Assembly (NCBI GenBank): GCA_934512155.1
Contig: CAKSWS010000033.1
Coordinates: 1 to 18,012, forward strand
Direction of reading: 5' to 3'
Length of the DNA: 18,012 bases
Source: an uncultured Eubacterium sp.
GTDB lineage: Bacteria > Bacillota > Clostridia > Oscillospirales > Acutalibacteraceae
Program-made: the position numbers and the translations under genes
Notes under the pieces: generated by a model
Seen by the model: the letters and a program-made list of their open reading frames with translations, nothing else
Told to the model about the DNA's origin: nothing
Databases searched by the model: none
In this document: piece after piece, positions 1 to 7,037 of the stretch
Position numbering within the stretch: the stretch's first letter is position 1
Layout: each line of letters opens with the position of its first letter

Positions 1-2
1 GA

Positions 3-458
3 ATCATACTTAAAATAATTCCTCAAAGTGTAATTTTTTATTTGGTATTTTTGTTGATAAGAAAATACGCCGGCGGTTATCATGCATCAACAGAGGCAAG
101 GTGCGAAATTTTTTCAACTTTGTCAATAGTGGGAAGTATTACAGTTGCAAAGCTGTCTGAAATTTATGATTTTAAAATTGCACTGCTTGTAATAAGCGCA
201 GTTTCAGCCGTGTGTATTTTTATATTTTCTCCTCTTGATACGCCGGAAAAACCCCTTTCTCAAAAAGAATTTAACTATTTCAGAAAAATTTCGTGGATGA
301 TTTTATTGGCAATTATTATATCAATTACAGTTTCTTACATATTAAAACTTAATTTCATTACCGTACCGTGTTGCATGAGTTTGATTCTTGAATCAATACT
401 TCTTTCGGCAGGTAAAATCAAAAAATTACAGGATGAAAAGAAACTCAAAGCTGAATAA
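3..458 (+). CDS. agrB: AgrB-family accessory gene regulator protease (5' partial)
   Basis: This is the C-terminal about 151 residues of an AgrB-type membrane cysteine endopeptidase; the frame is open to the left edge, so the start lies outside the window. AgrB proteins cleave and help cyclise the AgrD propeptide to make a quorum-sensing peptide. The conserved segment RKYAGGYHASTEARC contains the catalytic pair seen in the family: a His followed seven residues later by a Cys. The family-typical segment SPLDTPEKPLS follows a hydrophobic stretch, and at least two more hydrophobic segments follow before a Lys-rich cytoplasmic tail. Family members are usually near 200 residues, so roughly 50 are missing. 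No agrD-like small frame follows; the gene ends 3 bases before a terminator hairpin. A propeptide gene, if present, must lie upstream or elsewhere. Family assignment is firm; the signal made is unknown. Confidence 0.88.
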   Translation: MILKIIPQSVIFYLVFLLIRKYAGGYHASTEARCEIFSTLSIVGSITVAKLSEIYDFKIALLVISAVSAVCIFIFSPLDTPEKPLSQKEFNYFRKISWMILLAIIISITVSYILKLNFITVPCCMSLILESILLSAGKIKKLQDEKKLKAE

Positions 459-460
459 AA

Positions 461-505
461 AGCAAAACAGGAGGCTCGGTGAAAACTGAGCTTCCTGCTT
501 TTTAT
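461..505. terminator. Bidirectional terminator between agrB and the GPH symporter
   Basis: Arms at 468-480 (CAGGAGGCTCGGT) and 485-497 pair with two G-T wobbles around a GAAA tetraloop. A T-rich run follows on the + strand (499-507). The opposite strand also gives a T-rich run beyond the hairpin. It sits between the convergent ends of agrB and the symporter and can serve both. Confidence 0.8.
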
Positions 506-517
506 TTAAGTTATTTG

Positions 518-1987
518 TCAGTCAATAACTATTCCGCGTTCTTTTCTTTGCTGTTCAAGTTCGGCAGTAATTCTTTTTTTCTTTTCACCTACCAAATCAT
601 AGAAGAAAAGAGGAATAATGCAAATAAGCAGTGAAATACCCGGTATTAAAGATACAAGGCTGAACATTCCCGTGCGAATTTGAGTTCCTACTTCAAGCGG
701 ATTAGCTGTAACTTTGGCGCTTATACTTGCCACGTCAAGGTTAACTATAATGTACATAAGAACAATAAATGATGTTGAAATTGCATTTCCCAATTTTGTA
801 ACAAAGCTTTGAATGGCGCTGCCCATTCCCGTAAGCCTTTTGCCTGTTGACCATTCCATATAATCAAGGCAGTCGCCAACCATTGCAAAGGCACAAATAT
901 TGATTGCACCGCAGGGGATGCAGGATATAACAAGAAACGGTACGCATGCCCAAAAATGCTCGTAACCGATAAACCACATAATCATTGATGCGGCAAATCC
1001 CAACAGGGAAGTAGCAATAATTATTTGCTTATAATTGAATTTTTTGAAAAGCAACGGCATAATAAGCATTGCACCAAACATGCCAACAGCGGTTGCAACG
1101 GCAAAGACTGTTGAAACAAGGCTTATGTTTGACTGTAAAGCTGCTTCTTTTTCTGCTTCCGATAATCCGGTTAAATCTTTTCCTATGTAAAAACTGTATC
1201 TTGCAACATGAACGGCGCCTGCTTGGTACATATATCTTGCTGAACTTAAAATGCCCATAAGTGCAGTTAATATTAAAGGTTTGCAAGTTAAAATAAGTTT
1301 TAAAGCACCTTTTTCGCCTTTAGCTTTTTTGGGCGAAATCGGAATATTAACTCTTTCTTTTGTTTTAAAGTAAACTCTTACAAAAAGAAGATTGCCGAAA
1401 ATTGCACAAATAAGTGCAATGGTCATATATTTTGTTTTTTCAAGCTCTGTGCCGGCAAGATTGAATTTAGGTAAAATAAATCCTAAAATCATAAATATAG
1501 CCATAGGTACGGCAGAACCTATTCCGTTTGCCGTTCTTGCTTTACTTATAACGTCGCCTCTTTCGTCCGGGTTAGGAGTCATAACGTTAGGTAAACTCCA
1601 AAACGGTACATCGGAAGCAGTGTAAATCATTCCCCACATAACATATGTAACTGCGGCATAAATCATAAGGCTTGTGCCGGAAAGATTAGGTGCATAAAAT
1701 AAAAGTACGGTTAAAATGGCAATTGGAATCGGTGTGTAAATTAAATATGGTTTCATTTTGCCGTTTTTAGGGTTTCGTCTGTCAACAATATAGCCCATAA
1801 TCGGGTCATTAACAGCGTCCCAAATTCTGGCAAAAAGCATTAAAAATAATACAAACAGCGGCGTCAATTTTAAAACACTTAAATAAAAGTCCGAAATATA
1901 AGAACTCATAATAGCGTAAACCATGCCTTGTCCCAAAGCACCGACGGCATAGGCACGCAGTTCTTTTTTTGATATGTATTTATCCAT
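518..1987 (-). CDS. GPH-family (MelB-like) sugar:cation symporter
   Basis: A 489-residue, strongly hydrophobic transporter of the glycoside-pentoside-hexuronide:cation symporter family (major facilitator superfamily), expected to have 12 membrane helices. The N-terminal signature near residues 54-71 (ARIWDAVNDPIMGYIVDRR) carries the aspartates (about D57 and D61) that in MelB contribute to the cation site. The next loop is basic (RRNPKNGKMKPY), as is typical. Length is normal for the family (about 450-500). The start ATG at 1987 is preceded by AAGGGG with a 6-base gap. It is a single-gene unit with its own promoter at 2020-2048, convergent with agrB. The substrate cannot be told from sequence; members take up melibiose, xylosides, glucuronides and other oligosaccharides. 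No glycosidase is adjacent, though an arabinofuranosidase lies 6 kb away. Confidence 0.9.
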   Translation of the reverse strand: MDKYISKKELRAYAVGALGQGMVYAIMSSYISDFYLSVLKLTPLFVLFLMLFARIWDAVNDPIMGYIVDRRNPKNGKMKPYLIYTPIPIAILTVLLFYAPNLSGTSLMIYAAVTYVMWGMIYTASDVPFWSLPNVMTPNPDERGDVISKARTANGIGSAVPMAIFMILGFILPKFNLAGTELEKTKYMTIALICAIFGNLLFVRVYFKTKERVNIPISPKKAKGEKGALKLILTCKPLILTALMGILSSARYMYQAGAVHVARYSFYIGKDLTGLSEAEKEAALQSNISLVSTVFAVATAVGMFGAMLIMPLLFKKFNYKQIIIATSLLGFAASMIMWFIGYEHFWACVPFLVISCIPCGAINICAFAMVGDCLDYMEWSTGKRLTGMGSAIQSFVTKLGNAISTSFIVLMYIIVNLDVASISAKVTANPLEVGTQIRTGMFSLVSLIPGISLLICIIPLFFYDLVGEKKKRITAELEQQRKERGIVID

Positions 1988-2019
1988 TTTTTACCCCTTA
2001 AAAAACAGTATTTTAGTTA

Positions 2020-2048
2020 ATTATACTTGCTGAAATAATTTTATGCAA
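2020..2048 (-). promoter_or_regulatory. Sigma-A-type promoter for the GPH symporter
   Basis: On the minus strand, -35 TTGCAT (2043-2048) and -10 TATAAT (2020-2025) are separated by 17 bases, about 33 bases upstream of the start codon. Confidence 0.7.
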
Positions 2049-2118
2049 TAAAATTTGAAAAATTGCACATAAATTTTGCACATTTTTTATTAATTGTTAG
2101 TAAAAACGTTTAATTGTG

Positions 2119-2147
2119 TTGCACATGCGTTGTTTTTCTATTATAAT
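2119..2147 (+). promoter_or_regulatory. Sigma-A-type promoter for the SLH surface protein
   Basis: -35 TTGCAC (2119-2124) and -10 TATAAT (2142-2147) are separated by 17 bases. The -35 lies inside the third copy of an 8-bp direct repeat TTGCACAT (others at 2063-2070 and 2076-2083). Confidence 0.7.
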
Positions 2148-2185
2148 AAGAGTAAATAAAAATAGTTTTGAAGGGAGATGCGGCT

Positions 2186-4456
2186 TTGAGCAGCTTTAAG
2201 AAAATTTTAAGCGTAATTTTGGCTTTAATGGTAATCTTGCCCGGTTGTGGATTTTATGCTTTTGCAAATGAGCGTGAAAATACGGGCGAAATAAATATGT
2301 ATGGTGGGTTTGATTTATCAAATTCCGTCAGCACCTGTTCTGTTGCCGATTCGCTTTCACAACTTGATTATGTGGAAAACAAATACGGCAAAGCAGTTGA
2401 AAAAATTAAAAACGGTATTGAAAATTTTGAAACGGGAATTCAACTTTCAGAGTTTAAAATGAGTGCAACCGATTTAAACAATATAATGCTTTACATGAAT
2501 TATTATGAGTTAAGCTATTATTTGGATGGTGTGTATTCATATTATATTGGCAATGACAATACAATTAATTCCGTTGTATTTAGCTACACTATGTCTAAAT
2601 CCGATGTGGCTGCGGCAAATAAAATCATTAATTCAAGTATAAACAGTGTGGTATCCCGGGCGAAAAAGCTTAAAACAGATATTGAAAAAATAATTTGTGT
2701 TCATGATTATCTTGTTTGTAATATTGATTACGACAGTGTAAATTATGATCAAACATATAATAATCTGTACGGTGCCTTCATAAATAAGCGCACAATGTGC
2801 TTTGGCTATTCTACGGCGTTTAATTATATCGTTCGCCAACTTGGCATAAAATCGTATATTGTAACAAGTGCAGTTAATAACCATGCATGGAATCTTGTTT
2901 ATCTTGACGGTAATTTTTACAGCGTAGATTGCACTTGGGATGATCCTGTTTATAATAATCCGAATTTGCTTTCAAATCCTATTTCCGAATATTGCCGGTA
3001 TTCAAACTTAATGTGTTCCGATTCGGTTATGACCGCAAAGGGACATGAAGGTTCCGACTGGGTGGCTAACGGTGTAAATGTTTACGGTCTTTCTTCGTCA
3101 ACGGTTTATGATGATTTCTTTTGGCGTTCACAGTCTAACAAAATCGAATATTCACTTGGCAGTTGGTATGCCGCTGTGGGTAAAAATACATCATCATTCG
3201 GAAATGCAGGGTTTACGGTTTCTCAAATAACTTTTACTGATAATTCTCATTACACAATTAATCAAATTAGGGATGTAAATACGGCATATATGCTTTCTGA
3301 TTATTCAGGCTACACGGTTTATTATCCCGGTTTGCAGTCAATCGGCGATTCTGTGTATTACAGAACGTCAAAAGGTATTTTCTTGCTTCAGCCAAACGAA
3401 TCATCCGATTTACAGGTGTTTGAATCAACAAGAAGCGATAATATTTATGATTTTGTAATTGATGTAAATAAATACACCTTCACTGTTGATTATGGGTTGG
3501 AATATACAAGTACAGGAACAGTTGTTACGTATAATAATGCAGATTATATTTGTAAAGTTCAAGGACATCAGTATGACAACAATGCAAGTTGTCTTGCTTG
3601 CGGCGAAACAAAAACAGCTCCGCCTGAAGTACACACTCATACTTGGAATGCAGGCGTAAAGCAGGCAGACGGCTCAATTCTTTACACATGCACATCGTGC
3701 GGTGCAACAAAAACAGTTCCGCCTGAAGTGCATACCCATACTTGGAACGCAGGCGTAAAGCAAGCAGACGGCTCAATTCTTTACACATGCACAGCGTGCG
3801 GTGCAACAAAAACAGTTCAGCCTGAAGAGCATGCCCATACTTGGAATGCAGGCGTAAAGCAGGCAGACGGCTCAATTCTTTACACATGCACATCATGCGG
3901 TGCAACAAAAAAAGAAAAGCAAATGAATTTTGAAGATGTAACACCAGACAGATACTTTTATGATCCAATAAAATGGGCGTATGATAATGATATAACGGTA
4001 GGAACATCACCAACAAGATTCTCACCTGATGACGCATGCACACGTGCACAAATAGTAACATTTATATGGAGAGCAAAAGGTTGCCCTGAACCGAAAACAA
4101 CAAAAAATCCGTTTACAGACGTAACACCGGCAAATTATTTTTATAAAGCAGTGTTGTGGGCAGTGGAAAATGGAATAACTATAGGCACATCGTCAACTTT
4201 GTTTTCACCAAATGCACCATGCACAAGGGCGCAGGCAGTAACGTTTATATGGCGTGCAGAAAATGAACCGTCAAGCACGGTGAAAAATCCGTTTACAGAT
4301 GTAACGGCAGACAGATATTTTTATGCACCTGTTTTGTGGGCGCTTGAAAACGGAATAACAATCGGAACAAAGCCGACTCTTTTCTCACCAGACGCAACAT
4401 GCACAAGAGCACAAATAGTAACATTCCTTTACCGTGATGTTGTTCAAAACGCTTAA
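2186..4456 (+). CDS. Secreted transglutaminase-like protein with three HTxTW/CxxC repeats and three SLH domains
   Basis: A 756-residue predicted cell-surface protein. I chose the TTG start at 2186 because AAGGGAG lies 8 bases upstream; an in-frame TTG at 2168 has no ribosome site. Residues 4-28 form a signal peptide (KK, hydrophobic core, AFA end). A transglutaminase/cysteine-protease-like domain at about 165-255 shows the expected triad: Cys205 (TMCFGYSTAF), His233 (NNHAWNLV) and Asp248 (SVDCTWDDP). A region of no recognised family follows. Then come three near-identical 33-residue repeats (about 483-575), each with HTHTW and CTxCG. Three SLH domains (about 581-632, 641-693, 701-750) end the protein and would bind secondary cell-wall polymer. 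It is monocistronic, with a good promoter and terminator. Role: surface peptide or amide cleavage or crosslinking, substrate unknown. Codon choice in the repeat/SLH part is more ACA- and GCA-rich than upstream, suggesting a modular origin. Confidence 0.88.
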   Translation: MSSFKKILSVILALMVILPGCGFYAFANERENTGEINMYGGFDLSNSVSTCSVADSLSQLDYVENKYGKAVEKIKNGIENFETGIQLSEFKMSATDLNNIMLYMNYYELSYYLDGVYSYYIGNDNTINSVVFSYTMSKSDVAAANKIINSSINSVVSRAKKLKTDIEKIICVHDYLVCNIDYDSVNYDQTYNNLYGAFINKRTMCFGYSTAFNYIVRQLGIKSYIVTSAVNNHAWNLVYLDGNFYSVDCTWDDPVYNNPNLLSNPISEYCRYSNLMCSDSVMTAKGHEGSDWVANGVNVYGLSSSTVYDDFFWRSQSNKIEYSLGSWYAAVGKNTSSFGNAGFTVSQITFTDNSHYTINQIRDVNTAYMLSDYSGYTVYYPGLQSIGDSVYYRTSKGIFLLQPNESSDLQVFESTRSDNIYDFVIDVNKYTFTVDYGLEYTSTGTVVTYNNADYICKVQGHQYDNNASCLACGETKTAPPEVHTHTWNAGVKQADGSILYTCTSCGATKTVPPEVHTHTWNAGVKQADGSILYTCTACGATKTVQPEEHAHTWNAGVKQADGSILYTCTSCGATKKEKQMNFEDVTPDRYFYDPIKWAYDNDITVGTSPTRFSPDDACTRAQIVTFIWRAKGCPEPKTTKNPFTDVTPANYFYKAVLWAVENGITIGTSSTLFSPNAPCTRAQAVTFIWRAENEPSSTVKNPFTDVTADRYFYAPVLWALENGITIGTKPTLFSPDATCTRAQIVTFLYRDVVQNA
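3632..3910 (+). repeat. Three tandem 99-bp coding repeats
   Basis: In-frame units begin at 3632, 3731 and 3830 (period 99 bp, 33 codons) and differ at only a few bases. Each encodes HTHTW or HAHTW, then NAGVKQADGSILYTCT, then CGATK. The third unit breaks off after GATK. Near-identity at silent sites shows recent duplication or gene conversion. Confidence 0.95.
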
Positions 4457-4461
4457 ACAGC

Positions 4462-4492
4462 AAAACTCCCTCTTTAACAGAGGGAGTTTTTT
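4462..4492 (+). terminator. Intrinsic terminator of the SLH protein gene
   Basis: A perfect 12-bp stem (AAAACTCCCTCT at 4462-4473, AGAGGGAGTTTT at 4479-4490) with a 5-base loop, running into T residues, starts 6 bases after the stop codon. Confidence 0.9.
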
Positions 4493-4554
4493 AATAAAAC
4501 AGTACAAAACAAAATCATATAACGCAATAATGGCAATTCGATTATAAAAAATAA

Positions 4555-4664
4555 GTCCCCCTTGTTAAAGGGTTACTCCCCACGGTGTGGGGAGATGCCA
4601 CGTAGTGGCAGAGGGGACGGGCTCCGGTTCGGAGATGTTTTCATTTATGAAAACAGGGGGATTC
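4555..4664 (+). repeat. Hairpin-rich palindromic element, copy A
   Basis: Non-coding. Successive hairpins are: CCCTT/AAGGG (4559-4572), CTCCCCAC/GTGGGGAG (4576-4594), TGCCAC/TGGCA-type (4596-4610), CTCCG/CGGAG (4622-4634) and GTTTTCAT/ATGAAAAC (4637-4654), ending in GGGGGATTC. Outer bases GTCCCC (4555-4560) can also pair with GGGGAC (4613-4618), closing the first three hairpins into a branched fold. It matches copy B (4689-4778, opposite strand) in order and spacing of hairpins, though the arm sequences differ. Not a tRNA: arms and loops do not fit one. With the surrounding AT-rich sequence it makes up the 379-bp gap without genes at 4457-4835. Confidence 0.8.
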
Positions 4665-4688
4665 AATAAAATGATGTACGGCTTACAA

Positions 4689-4778
4689 GAATCCCACCAT
4701 CGCAAGCGGTCCTAAACCCTTTTGTCTGCGTTGCAGACATTTCCCCTGTTAGGGGAATCACCCTTTCACAAGGGAGGC
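4689..4778 (-). repeat. Hairpin-rich palindromic element, copy B (inverted)
   Basis: Read on the minus strand this starts CCTCCCTTGTGAAAGGG (hairpin at 4761-4774). It continues with TTCCCC/GGGGAA (4741-4757), then ATG, then GTCTGC/GCAGAC (4724-4738), then a short CGC/GCG hairpin (4701-4708), and ends in GGGATTC (4689-4695). This is the same hairpin order as copy A, in opposite orientation. The inner ends (GGGATTC and GAATCCC) are 24 bases apart. Several stems differ in sequence but remain paired, so the fold seems to be what is kept. Confidence 0.75.
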
Positions 4779-4790
4779 TAAATAATGAAG

Positions 4791-4810
4791 CCTTCTTTAA
4801 CAAGGGAGGC
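4791..4810 (-). repeat. Partial extra end of the palindromic element
   Basis: CTTTAACAAGGGAGGC (4795-4810) repeats the outer end of copy B (CTTTCACAAGGGAGGC, 4764-4779, wait-free match except one base) 31 bases further on. Its minus-strand reading (GCCTCCCTTGTTAAAG) is even closer to the outer end of copy A. It looks like a remnant or duplicated terminus. Confidence 0.6.
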
Positions 4811-4835
4811 AAAGAGGTTACAAAAATAATCCTTT

Positions 4836-6872
4836 TTATATTTTCTTCATAGGAAAATATATTTTAAATCTTCTGAATAATCCAGTGTAATATTCTGCTT
4901 GCATTGCAGGCGACAAAATTTTTGATTCATATTTTTGCTTTAATTTGATTATATCTTTAACACGTGGATCTGGATTTGAAATTTTTATTTCATCATAAAC
5001 AGTAGAATTTGATGCGTCTGTAATTTTAATAATTCCTGTTTCTTCAGGTGGGCAAAATACATTTAATTTGCCACCGTCCTTTTCAATTTGTATGCATTCG
5101 TTATTTGATTCGGCAACAAAGTCAAAGTTGTTAACATCAGGATAAGTATAAATTTCAAATGTTTCTTTGCCTGTTGGGTTTATAATGTAGTCGTAACAAA
5201 AATCGTTTTGTTCATTGCAGATTTTAATAAACTTCGCTTTTTCATCGCCTGTGTGTTCAAATGCTTCTATTTTAAGTAATGAGCAACTGCCTGTGTAGTT
5301 TTTAATTTTAATTGCTATTGTGTCCGTTTCAACAGGTGCAAATTCAAAAATTGTTGCACTTCCGTTTTCTTTTAATTCGCCGGTGGCAAATGTTTTAATT
5401 CCAAGAGAAACAACTGCGTTAACAATATGGCTTGATGAATTTGGGTTTTCATATAAGTAAATGCAGGAAATTTTTCTTTTTTGCGGCAATTTTATCATCA
5501 ACATTTTATGTTCGTCTGTTGAATCAGCAACCCATGCGTTATCGGCAGGTATACTTTCAACATTGTTAACATTGTTACTGTGCTCTGTTTTAAATTCGGT
5601 TAAGTGGCTTGCGTTGCCGCTGCTTGCGGAAATTTCGGCATTATAGAGCAAGCTGTCTGTTCTTTTTTGCCAAAAAACTTTATCGCCGTTTATAATTTTA
5701 TTTGCATGGTCTGTGGCGGTTTGGCTACAGTATTCTGTCATTGCTTTATAAGACAGCGTGTTTTGTAAAACTCTTGAAAGACTTTCCTTTGCAACAGGAA
5801 AACGAACTCTGTCTTTAAAAGAATAAAAATTAACTTCTTCCATATATGGCATATTGTATGGATTTTCTGTTGATTTAATGTTAATTGTGTAAAAATCTTT
5901 TTTGCCGGCCCAAGCTGTTGAATATGCAAAGCCTTTAAAAACAATTGGTGTGTAAAGGGGAGCTGTTGCTAAAATTTCACTCATTGCTTCTTCAAAAAGC
6001 ATTGAGAGAGTGCGGTGGTCGGGGTGGCTGTCATAATCACAGCAAAAAACAGTGTCCGGTTTAAATTCTGTTAAAACATCTTTAATATCGCTTTTTAAAT
6101 TGTTTCTAGTATATTCTTCATTTTTGTACGGCTTGTGGTTTTTAGTGCCATATGTGGTCTTGATACCGTAAACAGAATTTAATATTTCGTCATCGGCGCA
6201 GTTATAAATTGAAATGCCTTTATTATTGCACAGGCTGTCGCCGTATCCTAAAATTATAATGTTTTCTTCATTAATTCCGTACTTTTCGGCAACTTTAAAC
6301 GCTTCTTTAATTCTTGTTTTTCCTATTCCGTGAAAATCACCGTTGGTGGTAAAAACAATGCGTACAGTTGAATTGTTTTTAATATATTCTTCTATAATTC
6401 CGCCGTATAAGTTAATTTCATCATCCATATGTGGTGCAAAAAACATAACATCTTTATTTGCATAAACACTGCTTCTGTTGACTTCGGGAAAATCATATGC
6501 AGTGTCTTTTTTCATTAAAACACCAGAAATTACGGAAAGAATAATTGTTGCCGCCAAAGCAATTGAAACTATTACAAACAGCAAAACCGTAAGCGCAGAG
6601 GGAACCGGAATAAGTCCTGCACTGACAAGTCCAATATCAAGTATGCCTAGCATTAAATATGTTTGCAAAATTCTTGATTCGATTTTTATGTTAAGTGCGG
6701 CAGTTAAAAAAATAAAAATTGCCGTTAAATATTTTAATGCAAGCAATGTATAATTGCTGAAAAATCCTACTATAATCGCAACTATGCCAAGCACAATCAG
6801 CAGTGCGGTTACCGGAACGGCAAAGCCTTTCTCTTCATACGGTTTTATTTTTTTCCAATTTACTTCAACCAT
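4836..6872 (-). CDS. Membrane-anchored PIG-L (LmbE-like) deacetylase with C-terminal sandwich-like region
   Basis: A 678-residue protein. The ATG at 6872 is chosen because AAGGGG lies 5 bases upstream; a longer in-frame start at 6935 lacks a ribosome site. Four membrane helices occupy about residues 18-120. A PIG-L domain follows (about 141-390) with PHMDDE at 147-152 and HPDH at 283-286, which supply the zinc ligands and catalytic Asp of this family (expected H148, D151, H286 and base D150). PIG-L enzymes remove N-acetyl groups from GlcNAc-containing or related amide substrates. Residues about 410-540 look like a discoidin (F5/8 C-like) beta-sandwich; 545-678 are unassigned. Typical PIG-L enzymes are 220-300 residues, so this one is unusually long. 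The catalytic domain's side of the membrane and its substrate are unknown; a cell-envelope glycan or glycolipid is my inference. Monocistronic, convergent with the SLH gene. Confidence 0.82.
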   Translation of the reverse strand: MVEVNWKKIKPYEEKGFAVPVTALLIVLGIVAIIVGFFSNYTLLALKYLTAIFIFLTAALNIKIESRILQTYLMLGILDIGLVSAGLIPVPSALTVLLFVIVSIALAATIILSVISGVLMKKDTAYDFPEVNRSSVYANKDVMFFAPHMDDEINLYGGIIEEYIKNNSTVRIVFTTNGDFHGIGKTRIKEAFKVAEKYGINEENIIILGYGDSLCNNKGISIYNCADDEILNSVYGIKTTYGTKNHKPYKNEEYTRNNLKSDIKDVLTEFKPDTVFCCDYDSHPDHRTLSMLFEEAMSEILATAPLYTPIVFKGFAYSTAWAGKKDFYTINIKSTENPYNMPYMEEVNFYSFKDRVRFPVAKESLSRVLQNTLSYKAMTEYCSQTATDHANKIINGDKVFWQKRTDSLLYNAEISASSGNASHLTEFKTEHSNNVNNVESIPADNAWVADSTDEHKMLMIKLPQKRKISCIYLYENPNSSSHIVNAVVSLGIKTFATGELKENGSATIFEFAPVETDTIAIKIKNYTGSCSLLKIEAFEHTGDEKAKFIKICNEQNDFCYDYIINPTGKETFEIYTYPDVNNFDFVAESNNECIQIEKDGGKLNVFCPPEETGIIKITDASNSTVYDEIKISNPDPRVKDIIKLKQKYESKILSPAMQAEYYTGLFRRFKIYFPMKKI

Positions 6873-6925
6873 TTTTACCCCTTCTTTAATATGTTTATAA
6901 TTGTAATTAATAATCTTTATTTGAT

Positions 6926-6954
6926 AAGATAACAAATTTAAAAAAAATAGTCAA
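6926..6954 (-). promoter_or_regulatory. Sigma-A-type promoter for the PIG-L gene
   Basis: On the minus strand, -35 TTGACT (6949-6954) and -10 TATCTT (6926-6931) are separated by 17 bases. This supports initiation upstream of the ATG at 6872. Confidence 0.55.
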
Positions 6955-6971
6955 ATAATTTAGAAAAAGTA

Positions 6972-6999
6972 TTGACAATGTTATTTTTTATGGTATACT
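6972..6999 (+). promoter_or_regulatory. perR promoter
   Basis: -35 TTGACA (6972-6977) and -10 TATACT (6994-6999) are separated by 16 bases. The start site is expected near 7006, inside the operator palindrome at 7000-7022. Confidence 0.8.
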
Positions 7000-7022
7000 T
7001 ACATTGTAATCATTACAATGTA
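7000..7022 (+). promoter_or_regulatory. PerR/Fur-type operator palindrome
   Basis: Perfect inverted repeat: TACATTGTAAT (7000-7010), a central C, then ATTACAATGTA (7012-7022). Its 15-bp core TTGTAATCATTACAA differs from the Bacillus PerR box TTATAATnATTATAA only at one symmetric pair. It begins directly after the -10 and covers the expected start site, so the encoded Fur-family protein probably represses its own gene and the rubrerythrin downstream. Confidence 0.85.
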
Positions 7023-7037
7023 GCAAGGAGAGAGATA

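Noticed and set aside
2168..2185. Upstream TTG at 2168 as start of the SLH protein
   Set aside because: It precedes and overlaps the AAGGGAG ribosome site that serves the TTG at 2186.
2186..2260. LPGC near residue 21 of the SLH protein as a lipoprotein lipobox
   Set aside because: Pro at the -2 position is atypical, a normal signal cleavage end (AFA) follows, and SLH domains already provide wall anchoring.
3632..3910. Regular repeats, considered as a CRISPR array
   Set aside because: Units are contiguous, in frame and coding, with no unique spacers.
3525..4061. Long antisense open frame rich in Leu, Cys and His
   Set aside because: It arises from the reverse strand of the 99-bp repeats and the SLH-coding part; no ribosome site or promoter, and the + strand gene is clear.
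4555..4618. Cloverleaf-like folding, considered as a tRNA
   Set aside because: Arm lengths, loops and the absence of T-loop and CCA-type features do not match any tRNA.
4671..4715. Short frame of 14 codons starting ATGATG in the hairpin region
   Set aside because: No ribosome site, overlaps the palindromic copy B, and no recognisable peptide.
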